Shown: positions 25,674 to 34,697, numbered from the stretch's first letter. The stretch is 64,000 bases of DNA from Candidatus Enterococcus ferrettii (GCF_017377655.1 NZ_JAFREL010000016.1:229766-293765); one strand, 5' to 3'. Notes: a model not told the origin generated them from the sequence alone. Numbers and translations: made by a program.

Positions 25674-26303
25674 TTACCATTTTGTTGGAGTGAATTTCAG
25701 CCCTAAATCGTAAGTTTCAGTGATTTGACCAGTAACGCTGCCTTGATCAAAACTTCCTGAGTAACCAAAAGTAAAAGAAGTTGCGTTAGTAGTGGTTCCA
25801 GCTGAAGTCAACTTACCTTCACTATTCGCCAATTCCCCTAAGCTTGTTTCTGCTTCACCAGCAGGAGTTCCGCTGCTGATAACTGCTACATCAGTTTTTG
25901 TTCCATTCAAGTTTGCATTCAAGGCAACATTCAAACTGGTAATTTTGCTAAGTGCGCCATCTGCTGTTTGGGAAGAAAAACTTGCTACGGACACTGTCAC
26001 AGGACGACCTGAATGATTTTCAATTGTATAATTTGGTGATTTAATCGTTGTTGATTTACCAGCACTGTAAAACAGGGTTTTACTCGGCACCGTCACGTTG
26101 ACCCAATCAGTGTTTCCTTCGTCAATTCCGGCATCTGGTTTGGAGTTGTCCGCCCCTAGTGTCCCTTTTACTGGAACTGTACTTGTACCTGCTTCTGTTA
26201 CTGTTTTAGTTCCATCGCCATTATCGGTTTCAGCTGCAGCTGCTCCTACAGCAAAACTTAACATTCCAGCACTTAACAATAATCCTGTAATAATTTTTTT
26301 CAT
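25674..26303 (-). CDS. Secreted WxL-locus-type surface subunit
   Basis: A 209-residue secreted protein with a clear signal peptide (MKKIITGLLLSAGMLSFAVG, cleaved about AAAAAE). The mature part is Thr/Ser/Gly rich, without Cys, and looks like an all-beta fold: DWVNVTVPSKTLFYSAGKST, then YTIENHSGRPVTVSVASFSS, ending in TYDLGLKFTPTKW. The DWVNVTVP motif and overall plan recall small surface proteins of enterococcal WxL loci, but a second WxL motif is not evident. The C-terminal two thirds align with the last 135 residues of the large divergent adhesin at 27070-29307. It follows the membrane-anchored protein gene by 26 bp. A fibril or coat subunit is a guess. Confidence 0.7.
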   Translation of the reverse strand: MKKIITGLLLSAGMLSFAVGAAAAETDNGDGTKTVTEAGTSTVPVKGTLGADNSKPDAGIDEGNTDWVNVTVPSKTLFYSAGKSTTIKSPNYTIENHSGRPVTVSVASFSSQTADGALSKITSLNVALNANLNGTKTDVAVISSGTPAGEAETSLGELANSEGKLTSAGTTTNATSFTFGYSGSFDQGSVTGQITETYDLGLKFTPTKW

Positions 26304-26329
26304 TTTTTTATCTCCTCTTATTTGTTCTT

Positions 26330-26815
26330 TTATTGAACGACAATTTCCAGGGCAGATTTGACCTGTCCCTGTTGTTTCTTGGTATCTGAATTGAAAATTT
26401 CAAAGGTTGCAGTAGCTGAATAAGTGCCTTGATTTAGTTTTTTATCCAAAGTGGCTTCTTTAATTTCCTCTCCTGGTTGAATGGCACCTGAAGTGTAAAG
26501 AACCTCTCCAGTACTGTCCAGAGTAACGATTACGTTGGCCGGCTGAGCATTAGATGGTGGGTTTTGAATTGCTAACTTTCCATTCATACTTTCTTGATCA
26601 ATTATTGCAGAGGCAACAATCCGCATATTAAATTGACTGTTATCCACAGCTTGCTGCGCATAATCAGCGACTTCTGCTTCGGTCATTTTAGACGCATCTT
26701 TTCCCTCTGGTAAAAAATTCCCGGCTATCACTGTGGCTGAATCATTTTCGGAAAAATAGTTGTAAGCAAAATATCCGCCAAGCAGCAGAAGTAAAAGCAG
26801 CACTAGATACCACAA
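26330..26815 (-). CDS. Membrane-anchored extracellular beta-sandwich-like protein of the surface locus
   Basis: A protein of at least 161 residues: a lysine-rich N-terminus, one membrane segment (WYLVLLLLLLLGGYFAYNYF), then an extracellular part with FNMRIVASAIIDQ and a C-terminal region (NQGTYSATATFEIFNSDTKK) suggesting an Ig-like fold. The start is unclear. The frame as given begins at TTG 26815 with no good ribosome site; the excellent AAAGGAGG at 26850-26857 is only two bases from an in-frame CTG (26846-26848), which would add eleven residues including a KKKENKKK stretch. It heads the three-gene minus-strand operon and could anchor or scaffold the secreted subunit. I do not recognise the family. 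Confidence 0.65.
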   Translation of the reverse strand: MWYLVLLLLLLLGGYFAYNYFSENDSATVIAGNFLPEGKDASKMTEAEVADYAQQAVDNSQFNMRIVASAIIDQESMNGKLAIQNPPSNAQPANVIVTLDSTGEVLYTSGAIQPGEEIKEATLDKKLNQGTYSATATFEIFNSDTKKQQGQVKSALEIVVQ

Positions 26816-27069
26816 TTTTTTCTTATTTTCTTTCTTTTTAAAAGTCAGTCCCTCCTTTATCTAACTGAATTTCTAATTAACAGCTTTCCTCTAACTTAAC
26901 TGCTGAGGTAAGTATCTTGCTGGATTGCTTTTTATCCTACAGCATTCGAGAATGAAGGTAAATACGTTATTTTTTATATATTTTCAATTTGTTTGCAGAA
27001 AAAATAAAAATTTCTAAGAGCGAATTGACGTATAGTAATCATGAAGTAAACTCGATGAGAGGAAGATTT

Positions 27070-29307
27070 ATGAAGAAATTATCTTATTTACTCAGCATAT
27101 GTCTGATTTTTTTCATACCAATAAAAACGGCGGCTGAGGAAACAATTGAAAGTCCTGAAACAAGTTCGACAGTTGCGTCTAGCCAAACAACTACCGAATC
27201 TACCAATGAAACAACAGAAGCTACGACAAATTCAAGTCAAAGCAGTGGGTCTTCTAGTGAAGAAGCAACTAACGAATCTGTTGACACACTCGAATCAGAA
27301 GAGCTGCCTAGAATGGAACGGTCTGCTAGGGCATACAGTGAAGTAACTGTTCCTGAAGGTTATCACCTATATGCTATCACCAACTATGCCAGCTTCAAAT
27401 CGGCCATGGCAGATACTACCTACAAAAAAAAGTACCTGCTTTTACAAACAGATATTGTCTATGGATATGTAAATTTGGCGATCGATACCTTAACCTTTAA
27501 TGCGGATACAATTATCGATGGAGGAGGGACTGATGGAACACATCAATACGGTATGTTTTTTGGTTACACTTCAAACGATGCAAACTTCAACACGAGTACT
27601 TTATTAAAGGTTTCATCAGCTAATTTGAATATCACTTTTCGCAATTTAAGCTTTGGCAGCAATGCCTATCCTAATTCAACCACTGCTGGATTAGTTTATC
27701 CGTATACTAATGGTTCTTCTTTTGCAGCCAATTTGAATTTAACGATTGAAAATGTAAATTATACTATTTCTGGAAACGGTGCAGTTCCTTTTAACGGTTA
27801 TTACGGAACCGGCAGCACGATTACTTTTAAAGGCACTAACAGTTTTATTAGCTCTAGTACAGGAAATTACGGACGGGAATTCGCATCTGGCTTTCGCTGG
27901 ATCATTTTCGATGCAGCCAGCACGAATTATATCAAGGTGATGTCGAATCCTAACGGCGAGGATGCTGTCTTTCGTGGAGAATCGGAGAAAGGGCCCATTG
28001 ATGTATCTCTCAATCAGAATGCTCAAGTAACCATTGACAATGGAAAAAATGATTTATTTGCTAGTAGTATCGCCACCTTAAATGTTGGGGAAAATGCTCA
28101 ATTTCACTACAAAACTATCAATGGTGGAGGTTTGCGGGGAACAAGCTATATGAATTCAGGTATTCGCAATGTATCAGATGGAGGACCCACTACACTGAAT
28201 GTTGGAAAGAATGCTGAGGTATTTTTCGAAAACAATAAATCGGTTTCGACATCTTGGTCATTAAAGGGAAATACAGTGGTAAATGCGGATGATCCAAAAC
28301 GAATTTTATTTTCTAAAACTAATGCAGGAACGAATCTATTTACTGGCGGGACAATGACCTTCAATCGAAAAGATGCTGATGCATTTAGGAAAGGACAAAT
28401 AAACACCCTAATTAATGGAGCAACAGAAGCAGCAAATCCCAAACTATTAGATCTCAATCAGTCTGCTTCCTATACTGAAACTAATACTGCCAATCAAGTC
28501 ACTTTACTTTATCAGCCTACTGCTAAAGTGGCGTCTGTCTCTGCAACTACTAAAGTTGCTCCAAAACAAAGTGATTTAATCCTGGGCGAATCATTGATTC
28601 CTATACCAACTGATCGTACCCTGCAGGAAACCACCTATAAGGTTGCAACCGCTGATTTAGTAGCCGATCAAAATCCTAATAGCGAAAGTTCACAAGCAGC
28701 TATCGAAAAGGCCAGCGGAAATACCTTGAAGGCGAACCAAAGTTTAACGGGTCAAACGCAATTTACGATCAATCAATTAGTTGCTCAAACTTATTATCTT
28801 TATACGAAGATTAAGGACCAGATCACTCTAACTGCTTCTGGTCGAACTTTCACTGTCGGTACCACGAGCAATTGGCTGGCCACAACCCAAACAGTTGAAC
28901 CAGGAATTTTTGTTCAATTACCAGTTCAGGCGGCTTTTACATCCCCTATGACTGGTCCTTTCAAAAGCACGAGCTATGATGCAGTAAATCTGGGTAATAC
29001 CCCAATTTTTGTTTCTGCAGCAGCATTAACTGATTCAACAAACAACCAATTCAAACTGGTGGATCAGCTAACCAATAATTCTAGTTTTGAAGCAACCTTA
29101 AATTTGGAGTTAGCTGCTTCTTACAATGCCCAAAAAGAACTAGTAAGCTTGACAAACATAGATACTCGCAAAGGAGTTACCTTACAGCCCTTTTCCGAAA
29201 CCAGCAGCAAAGGTAGTTTCACCTTGAAAGGCGACTACTCTGGACCACTTTCTGGAGTAAAAAGCAGCAACTATCTGCTGCAATTTTCAATTCAAGCAGC
29301 GAACTAG
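27070..29307 (+). CDS. Secreted adhesin with pectate-lyase-like beta-helix and C-terminal subunit-like domain
   Basis: A 745-residue secreted protein. Signal peptide at residues 1-22 (MKKLSYLLSICLIFFIPIK), then a Ser/Thr/Glu linker to about residue 85, then a parallel beta-helix-like region (about 95-410) with DIVYGYVNLAIDTLTFNADT and NVGENAQFHYKTINGGG, like the pectate-lyase-like adhesive domain of WxL-type surface proteins. The last 135 residues (FVQLPVQAAFTSPMTGPFKS to YLLQFSIQAAN) resemble the secreted subunit at 25674-26303. There is no LPXTG or membrane anchor, so it must stick to the wall or to partners. I start at ATG 27070 behind AGAGGAAG, not at 26989. It is divergent from the three-gene operon. 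Confidence 0.75.
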   Translation: MKKLSYLLSICLIFFIPIKTAAEETIESPETSSTVASSQTTTESTNETTEATTNSSQSSGSSSEEATNESVDTLESEELPRMERSARAYSEVTVPEGYHLYAITNYASFKSAMADTTYKKKYLLLQTDIVYGYVNLAIDTLTFNADTIIDGGGTDGTHQYGMFFGYTSNDANFNTSTLLKVSSANLNITFRNLSFGSNAYPNSTTAGLVYPYTNGSSFAANLNLTIENVNYTISGNGAVPFNGYYGTGSTITFKGTNSFISSSTGNYGREFASGFRWIIFDAASTNYIKVMSNPNGEDAVFRGESEKGPIDVSLNQNAQVTIDNGKNDLFASSIATLNVGENAQFHYKTINGGGLRGTSYMNSGIRNVSDGGPTTLNVGKNAEVFFENNKSVSTSWSLKGNTVVNADDPKRILFSKTNAGTNLFTGGTMTFNRKDADAFRKGQINTLINGATEAANPKLLDLNQSASYTETNTANQVTLLYQPTAKVASVSATTKVAPKQSDLILGESLIPIPTDRTLQETTYKVATADLVADQNPNSESSQAAIEKASGNTLKANQSLTGQTQFTINQLVAQTYYLYTKIKDQITLTASGRTFTVGTTSNWLATTQTVEPGIFVQLPVQAAFTSPMTGPFKSTSYDAVNLGNTPIFVSAAALTDSTNNQFKLVDQLTNNSSFEATLNLELAASYNAQKELVSLTNIDTRKGVTLQPFSETSSKGSFTLKGDYSGPLSGVKSSNYLLQFSIQAAN

Positions 29308-29350
29308 TTAGCAAAAAACAGGACGATATTCGCGATGAGATCGATTGTTA

Positions 29351-29396
29351 AAATAAGGTTAGTCCCCAATTATCCAGGGATTAACCTTATTTTCTT
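29351..29396 (+). terminator. Bidirectional terminator between adhesin and methyltransferase genes
   Basis: 15-bp stem AATAAGGTTAGTCCC/GGGATTAACCTTATT with one wobble, followed by TTCTTT. Confidence 0.82.
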
Positions 29397-29450
29397 TCAA
29401 AAAGTCTTCGGTTCCATGTTTACAGTATCATTTTATTCTAATTTCCAAGC

Positions 29451-30578
29451 TTACCAAACTTTTTTAGCCACTTCTTGCAGCAATTGAATTTTCGCCCACT
29501 GCTCTTTTGATGTTAATCTATTTCCTTCTTGGGTGGAAGCAAACCCACATTGAGGACTGATCGCCAAATTTTCAAGTGGTACATAGTCTGTTGCTTCCTT
29601 AATTCGTTGGACCAGCAAGTTCGGGTCCTCCAGCTCAGGAAACTTGGAGGTGACTAAGCCTAAAACTACTTTGCTATTTGGGTTAGTCCAATAACGAAGC
29701 GGTGCAAAGTCCCCTGCTCGATCCGAATCATACTCCAAGAAAAATCCATCGTAATTCGTTGAGAACAATTCCTTAGCAATTGGTTCATATCCACCAGAAA
29801 ACAACCAAGAGGAGGCGTGATTTCCACGGCAGATGTGGGTGGTGATTATCAAATCTTCTGGTTTGTTTTTTAAAGCATCGTTGATGATTGTCGTACAAAT
29901 TTGAGCAATCTCCTTTGGATTGATTCCTTTTTCAGTCAATTCAGACCGTTTATCTGTATCGGCTAAAAAGGCCCAATTAGTATCATCAAACTGTAAGTAG
30001 CGACAACCTGCTTGATAAAACGCTTGGATAGCCTCCTGATAGGTTTTTGATAAATCCCGATAAAAGTCCTGCAAATCAGGATAAATTTTAGTAATTTGAG
30101 AAGATCCATCATTTGCTAATAACTCCTGCCTTAAAATCATGGTCGGGCTAGGAATTGTGGCCTTAGCATAATAGCCAACCTCTGTTTCCACTAAATCCTT
30201 CAGAAAAATGAAATCAGCTAGGAAAGGATGTTCTGGATTGAAAGAAATCTTCTCTGTCACTCGGATATTGTAAGATGGAGCCGCCTTACCGTGAAACTGC
30301 TGATTGTAGCCTTGCTCTGGCACATAACCTTCAACTCCGTTTAAATTCTCCAAAAAATCAATATGCCAAAAGCCTCGCCGAAATTCGCCATCGGTAATCC
30401 CTCTAATACCTACCGCCTTTTGTTCCTTTACCAGCTTGGCAATCTCCTGATCCTCCAGCTTCCGCAACTCCGCTTGCGACAGAGTACCTGCTGCTACCTC
30501 TTGTCGTGCCTCCTTAATACTTTCTGGTCGTAAGAAACTGCCTACATGGTCTACTGTAAATGGAATTTTTTGAGTCAT
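29451..30578 (-). CDS. MetE-like methyltransferase (cobalamin-independent methionine synthase C-terminal domain family)
   Basis: A 375-residue protein corresponding to the catalytic half of MetE (YxjG/YxjH type). Zinc ligands are visible in ITTHICRGNHASSWLFSGGY (His, Cys) and near the C-terminus in SPQCGFASTQEGNRL (Cys). The N-terminus has VDHVGSFLRPESIKEARQE. Such proteins transfer a methyl group to homocysteine, often from a donor other than folate. ATG 30578 is nine bases from AAGG, better than ATG 30587. Expression is set by the T-box leader directly upstream, whose specifier codon appears to be AUG, which fits a methionine-forming enzyme. Confidence 0.88.
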   Translation of the reverse strand: MTQKIPFTVDHVGSFLRPESIKEARQEVAAGTLSQAELRKLEDQEIAKLVKEQKAVGIRGITDGEFRRGFWHIDFLENLNGVEGYVPEQGYNQQFHGKAAPSYNIRVTEKISFNPEHPFLADFIFLKDLVETEVGYYAKATIPSPTMILRQELLANDGSSQITKIYPDLQDFYRDLSKTYQEAIQAFYQAGCRYLQFDDTNWAFLADTDKRSELTEKGINPKEIAQICTTIINDALKNKPEDLIITTHICRGNHASSWLFSGGYEPIAKELFSTNYDGFFLEYDSDRAGDFAPLRYWTNPNSKVVLGLVTSKFPELEDPNLLVQRIKEATDYVPLENLAISPQCGFASTQEGNRLTSKEQWAKIQLLQEVAKKVW

Positions 30579-30634
30579 TGTCAACATCCTTTTCTTTTTA
30601 GTTAAAAAAATTTGATAAAGCGAGCATTGAAAAA

Positions 30635-30892
30635 TAAAAAAAGCCCTTCTGCCAGCATTACTAGCAAAAGGACGAATGATCGTGTTACCACCTTAAATTT
30701 AGAAGGTTTCCCTTCCCTCAGTTCGACGTCACATTGTGAGATCGATGGCCCTGATATCGGCGGACATTCCGCTTTTGACTACCTATCGTCAAAAGTTTCT
30801 CAAAAGCCATTTTCAGCTTGTCACTTCTAACTCTTTTCACCTGCCAGAGTCTCTCTTAAACCGTTCCAAACTTACTTTCTTTCTCATCGAAA
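30635..30892 (-). promoter_or_regulatory. T-box riboswitch leader (probably methionine-specific)
   Basis: On the minus strand the leader contains the T-box core AAGGTGGTAACACG (30681-30694) followed at once by a terminator hairpin (GTCCTTTTGCTAG...GCAGAAGGGC, then seven T, 30637-30675). Upstream lie the AGTA/GAGA-type elements of stem I and a candidate specifier ATG (complement of 30808-30810) in CTGAAAATGGC. Uncharged tRNA-Met would pair with both and prevent termination, turning on the MetE-like gene. Confidence 0.9.
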
Positions 30893-30911
30893 AAATATTT
30901 TATTAATCAAT

Positions 30912-30939
30912 AGATTATCACTAAATTCTCATTTGTCAA
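30912..30939 (-). promoter_or_regulatory. Promoter of the T-box/MetE-like transcript
   Basis: Minus strand: TTGACA (30934-30939), 16-bp spacer, extended -10 TGATAATCT with TAATCT at 30912-30917, about 20 bp before the inferred leader start. Confidence 0.7.
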
Positions 30940-31004
30940 ATAGTTTTTTCTAATTTTTTGAACCAAACTTTTTCACTAAGCCTTAAAAAGTGCAGCTCCT
31001 TCAT

Positions 31005-31574
31005 TTAAAACGCTTGACTCATTTTTTCCAACTTACGTAAATATTTCTCTCGTTTTTCTGGCGTCGAGCCTCGTAAATAAGCAATTTCCGTTAATTTAAC
31101 TGGCTTAATACCGCACATTTCCAGTACTTGCCGCTTCAACACACGGCCATAGTCTTGTTGGAAAAAACGTGCATAAGGCTTCGGTGTATCATGACTGGTA
31201 ATAATCCAAGCTTGGCGACCCTTTAATAGACCCACTGGCATCATTCCCTTGTGTTCATACGCAAAGCCCTTAGCAAATACCCGGTCAATAAATCCTTTTA
31301 AGATTGCCGGCATACTGCTCCACCAAATCGGAAAAATAAATATTAGCTGTTCTGACCATTGCAGCAGTTCACGATACTTTTTAGTTTTTTCATCCGTAGC
31401 TAAATCCCGTCTCTGATTCTGCTCGTTAAAGACTAACAAAGGGTCGAAGCCTTCTTGGTACAAATCCAGCACCTTCACCTGATGCTGACTACTCAAATTC
31501 TCTCGAACTGTCTTTAAGACTCTCGCTGAAAAACCCGTTTGATTTGGGTAAGCATAAATAATTAGAATATTCAT
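31005..31574 (-). CDS. NAD(P)H-dependent flavin oxidoreductase (flavodoxin-like fold, KefF/MdaB group)
   Basis: A 189-residue flavodoxin-fold protein starting MNILIIYAYPNQTGFSARVL, the FMN-phosphate-binding loop, with FPIWWSSMPAILKGFIDRVF (the conserved WW-MPA-LKGF-DR motif) near residue 85 and a GKGFAYE-like turn after it. Enzymes of this type reduce quinones or other electrophiles with NAD(P)H. GAAGGAG precedes ATG 31574. It stands alone between the T-box region and a long gap; no clear partner. Confidence 0.85.
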   Translation of the reverse strand: MNILIIYAYPNQTGFSARVLKTVRENLSSQHQVKVLDLYQEGFDPLLVFNEQNQRRDLATDEKTKKYRELLQWSEQLIFIFPIWWSSMPAILKGFIDRVFAKGFAYEHKGMMPVGLLKGRQAWIITSHDTPKPYARFFQQDYGRVLKRQVLEMCGIKPVKLTEIAYLRGSTPEKREKYLRKLEKMSQAF

Positions 31575-31843
31575 TAAAAGTCTCCTTCAAAAATAGTTAC
31601 TGATTATTATAGACTCTTAGCAGGTTAAAGGACAGAGTTATTTAGTATGCCTTAACTACCCATCCGTTGACTCAATCGCTAAGTCAATAATTATTCAAAG
31701 ATGTTGAGGATCCTCATTGAATTCACACATGGTTGCCCCGTCAATAAAACGAATTTATATTTCCTCAGTCTCTTAATCGAAGGATTAATGGTATCTTGAA
31801 CTTTTTGATTAAATTTAATGAGAATAAGCGATCAGTTAAATGC

Positions 31844-32272
31844 CTAATCCTGCCAAACCATTTGATATTCTAATTCATTGGTGTCCTGTTCAACTTGACT
31901 TCCAGTACATACAAAATTTTGTTTTTGATAAAAGTGCAGGGCTTGTTCATTTTTAGCATAGACAGATAAAGATAACTTTGTCTGCTGCTTTTTGACTTCA
32001 GCCATCAAGGCTTTGCCAATACCTTGGTGTTGATAAGCATCTCGAACAAAGATTCCGGCAATATACTGCTCCATTAAACCTAAAAAGCCGACAATTTTGT
32101 CTTCCCGATAATAAGCAAATAGTCTGGCATCCGTCAACAATTCTTTGACGTCCGTATAATTTTTTTGCCAATATTCAGCTGGAATAAAAGCGTGAGCCGA
32201 AAGATTGCTAGCCAACCAGATTTGGGCAAGTTCGTCAATTTCACTATGTGTTGGTGTTAATTCTTTAATCAT
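31844..32272 (-). CDS. GNAT N-acetyltransferase (1)
   Basis: A 142-residue GNAT enzyme. The acetyl-CoA-binding motif A reads VRDAYQHQGIGKALMAEVKK (about 78-97), followed by LSVYAKNEQALHFYQKQNFV, the usual motif B. The substrate is unknown; similarity of the end part to YafP/RimI-type proteins only shows the family. Its ATG overlaps the stop of the next GNAT gene upstream (ATGA), so the two are translationally coupled. Confidence 0.85.
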   Translation of the reverse strand: MIKELTPTHSEIDELAQIWLASNLSAHAFIPAEYWQKNYTDVKELLTDARLFAYYREDKIVGFLGLMEQYIAGIFVRDAYQHQGIGKALMAEVKKQQTKLSLSVYAKNEQALHFYQKQNFVCTGSQVEQDTNELEYQMVWQD

Positions 32273-32817
32273 AACTGATCCGATCCCTTCTCTGGTTTCA
32301 CCGAATAAAAGCCAAAAGAGAAATATTTTAATACCTTACGATATGCTTCGATGGAGAAGTCAGGCGCATTAGTCAATACATCGTAAACGACCCCAAACTC
32401 CTTCACACGATAACCAGTATCCTGCATTTGATTGTTGAAATAGAATTTTTGTCTTCGTTTTCGCTGCGCATAATCAGGATAATTTGAATCAACGGTTTCA
32501 ATCGTCAGAACAATTCCTGACTCCGCATATTCTTGTTGAATCCAGCGAATTATTTGCGAACCATACCCTTTTGAACGCATGTCAGGATCGGTCGCCAGAT
32601 AGAAAACGAAGGTTAGCCCTTCGTTATAAACCAAATAAGCAAAACCACAAAAAACCTCCTGATCATAAAAAGCTAAAAAATCCACCTGCTTTCTACGCGC
32701 AAACAGGCGCATTAGCCAAAAGGGCATCTGTTCATCCTTTGGAAAAGAATGCTTATAAATTTCTACAATTCGTAAGTAAGCGGGCAGCTGCTTCGTAACA
32801 GGTTTGGTTGTGAGCAT
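32269..32817 (-). CDS. GNAT-like N-acetyltransferase (2)
   Basis: A 182-residue protein with a GNAT core: FVFYLATDPDMRSKGYGSQI (motif A, about 72-91) and an extended C-terminal part including YAQRKRRQKFYFNNQMQDTG. The start is ATG 32817 with AAAGGAGG five bases upstream; the TTG just before is not needed. It is coupled to the following GNAT gene by a four-base overlap. Its acceptor is unknown. It may act with its neighbour on one substrate. Confidence 0.82.
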   Translation of the reverse strand: MLTTKPVTKQLPAYLRIVEIYKHSFPKDEQMPFWLMRLFARRKQVDFLAFYDQEVFCGFAYLVYNEGLTFVFYLATDPDMRSKGYGSQIIRWIQQEYAESGIVLTIETVDSNYPDYAQRKRRQKFYFNNQMQDTGYRVKEFGVVYDVLTNAPDFSIEAYRKVLKYFSFGFYSVKPEKGSDQL

Positions 32818-33030
32818 CAAATCCTCCTTTTATAAATAGATCAAAAAAGACTTCTTCAAGCTTAATTTTCTTTTTACTTGCTTGATTGTTGAAACGATGG
32901 CAATCCGCAGTTGAAATCAACGAAATGACCAGAATACATACCCCATTCAGACTTTTCAAGCACACACTCCATCTTTTCTACTAAAAACAAGTATAACAAG
33001 TCCCTATTCTCACAGCAAATTTCGAAAATA

Positions 33031-33052
33031 AAAAAAACGCTGAATCAGCGTA
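33031..33052 (-). terminator. Compact terminator overlapping the stop codon of the AbrB-family gene
   Basis: Minus strand ACGCTGATTCAGCGT followed by seven T. The TGA stop of the membrane-protein gene (33045-33047) is inside the stem. Confidence 0.75.
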
Positions 33053-34112
33053 AAAGGGCGTGTTCGACAACTAAGCGAACTAGTATTGGTAAAATAATAA
33101 TTGTGTAAAGCGTTCGACAAATTTGGATACCGGCAATTTTGGGCATATCACCGCCCAACTCTCCAGCAATTAGCGAAATATCCGTCGCTCCTGCCGGTGA
33201 TGAAGCGAATAGAGCTGAACGCAAGTCTAAAATCCCCCTCTTGTAAACGATAAAACCAAACAAGATATTAATCAATAAATAACTGATCAGCAAAAGACAA
33301 GCAGGAATGAATAGCTGAACTATTTGTTCCAGACTCTCTCTAGTAAAGGTACTGCCAATAATCGAACCAGCCAAAATCTGAGCCAATTGCCGTATTTTAT
33401 TATTCAAAGGTGCCGTATTTTTTAGCAGCTTCAACCCACAAGAAAAAATAAGCGAGAAAATCAGTGCTCCTACAGGTATTTCCAGGTACATTCCCAGCAA
33501 ACCGCCAAGTCCGGCAATTAGAAGAATCAACAGATTATTTATCAGCTCATGATTGGTTCCAAAAGGCACAAGTTTATTGGACGATAGATCATCCGCTACT
33601 TCCCGTTTCTCGACTTTACCTAAACATTTCAGAATGAACGTAATCCAATAAGGCAATATCAGCAGCATTCCTACCAGACGTGCCAACTGCATGGTAGCAA
33701 CAATTTCTGCCTGTGCTCCCATGTCAATACTAATCAATGACACATCCATGATCCCGCCTGGAAGACAGCTTAAGAGCGCTGTGGTCAAATCAATTGAAAA
33801 AAAACGAGCAAATAAATAGCCCATCACAAAGGTATTAATGGTGAAAAAGGTCAGCAGTAAAACAATCGATTTTGCCAGTTTAGGAAAGTTTAGCAAATCC
33901 TGCTTTGATACTTGCTGACCAATATATGCACCACTGACAATTTGAGCGATGACCTTTAAACTGCTAGGCATAAACATAGCATTCGACAAAATCGAAAAAA
34001 GCGCCACTGCCAGCACACTTCCCGTCATAAAAGCGGCTGGCATTTTTAAACGCTTGGCGACTGTCCCACCCAAAAAGCCGACAATTAATGTTCCTACAAT
34101 TTTTAACAGCAA
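33045..34112 (-). CDS. AbrB-family integral membrane protein
   Basis: A 355-residue membrane protein with about ten hydrophobic segments in two similar halves (for example LLSCLPGGIMDVSLISIDMG in the first half and LFASSPAGATDISLIAGELG in the second). This duplicated PGG..D.S pattern marks the AbrB-like membrane family, sometimes wrongly called ammonia monooxygenase or a transcriptional regulator; transport is more plausible. The start is TTG 34112 with AAGGAG nine bases upstream; no ATG fits the N-terminal hydrophobic segment. Single gene with its own terminator. Confidence 0.82.
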   Translation of the reverse strand: MLLKIVGTLIVGFLGGTVAKRLKMPAAFMTGSVLAVALFSILSNAMFMPSSLKVIAQIVSGAYIGQQVSKQDLLNFPKLAKSIVLLLTFFTINTFVMGYLFARFFSIDLTTALLSCLPGGIMDVSLISIDMGAQAEIVATMQLARLVGMLLILPYWITFILKCLGKVEKREVADDLSSNKLVPFGTNHELINNLLILLIAGLGGLLGMYLEIPVGALIFSLIFSCGLKLLKNTAPLNNKIRQLAQILAGSIIGSTFTRESLEQIVQLFIPACLLLISYLLINILFGFIVYKRGILDLRSALFASSPAGATDISLIAGELGGDMPKIAGIQICRTLYTIIILPILVRLVVEHALLR

Positions 34113-34214
34113 CTGATAAATCTCCTTGTAAAAAGTATTGAACTCAATAGCTTCATTTTATCAGTTGATTACAGTTGGCTCTGTTCTTTTATTGTTCTTT
34201 TTTAAAAAATAGAA

Positions 34215-34697
34215 TTATTCACCGCGGATACCTGAGATCTTCTGTTCGATCCGTTTCGCATCTAAACGATATCTGACACTGCTGGCACTTAAAACAATCA
34301 GTACGGTAATTGTCATGAAAAAAGGGAGCGGAGATCTTGGTAAATGAAGTTTCCCAAATAACTCATAGGTCACATAAATGCTGTTGAAAAGGCCAGCTAA
34401 TGCTACATAGAACCAAGCGGTCGCTTTATCAAAATACAGCAGCAACTTTTTGAGATCATTGGCTTCTAATTTCATTTCACGGATAATGATGAGTGCCCGT
34501 TCCTTTTCTTTGTGGATTTTTAATGGAGGAAACACCCAGTAAAGGGGAGAAATTTTTTTGACTGTCTCTAATCTACCCGAAACCATTTTAGAAAAAGTTA
34601 TTGCCTGATCTGATAGCTCTAAAAAGGCTTGGTACATAGGAAAGATAAAAATCAGCCATCCGCCAGTAAAACCCAATAGATTAATAAAAAGCGCCAT
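34215..34697 (-). CDS. Three-helix membrane protein, unknown family
   Basis: A 160-residue protein with a hydrophobic N-terminus (residues 3-25), a charged helical middle (about 40-85, rich in Lys/Glu and probably cytoplasmic), and two C-terminal membrane segments (about 90-112 and 122-142), ending in a basic tail. I do not recognise the family. GGGGTG precedes the ATG. It lies 30 bp upstream of nothing co-directional except the terminator zone, and 30 bp downstream of the acetyltransferase gene, so co-transcription with the latter is possible. Confidence 0.65.
   Translation of the reverse strand: MALFINLLGFTGGWLIFIFPMYQAFLELSDQAITFSKMVSGRLETVKKISPLYWVFPPLKIHKEKERALIIIREMKLEANDLKKLLLYFDKATAWFYVALAGLFNSIYVTYELFGKLHLPRSPLPFFMTITVLIVLSASSVRYRLDAKRIEQKISGIRGE

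Noticed and set aside
31575..31843. Search for a small gene or riboswitch in the gap beside the flavin oxidoreductase
   Set aside because: Only a short GAGGATCCTC palindrome is visible, with no reading frame, ribosome binding site or known aptamer motif.
33045..34112. Naming the membrane protein an AbrB transcriptional regulator or ammonia monooxygenase
   Set aside because: The sequence is a duplicated polytopic membrane protein without DNA-binding or metal-enzyme motifs; both names are known database carry-overs.
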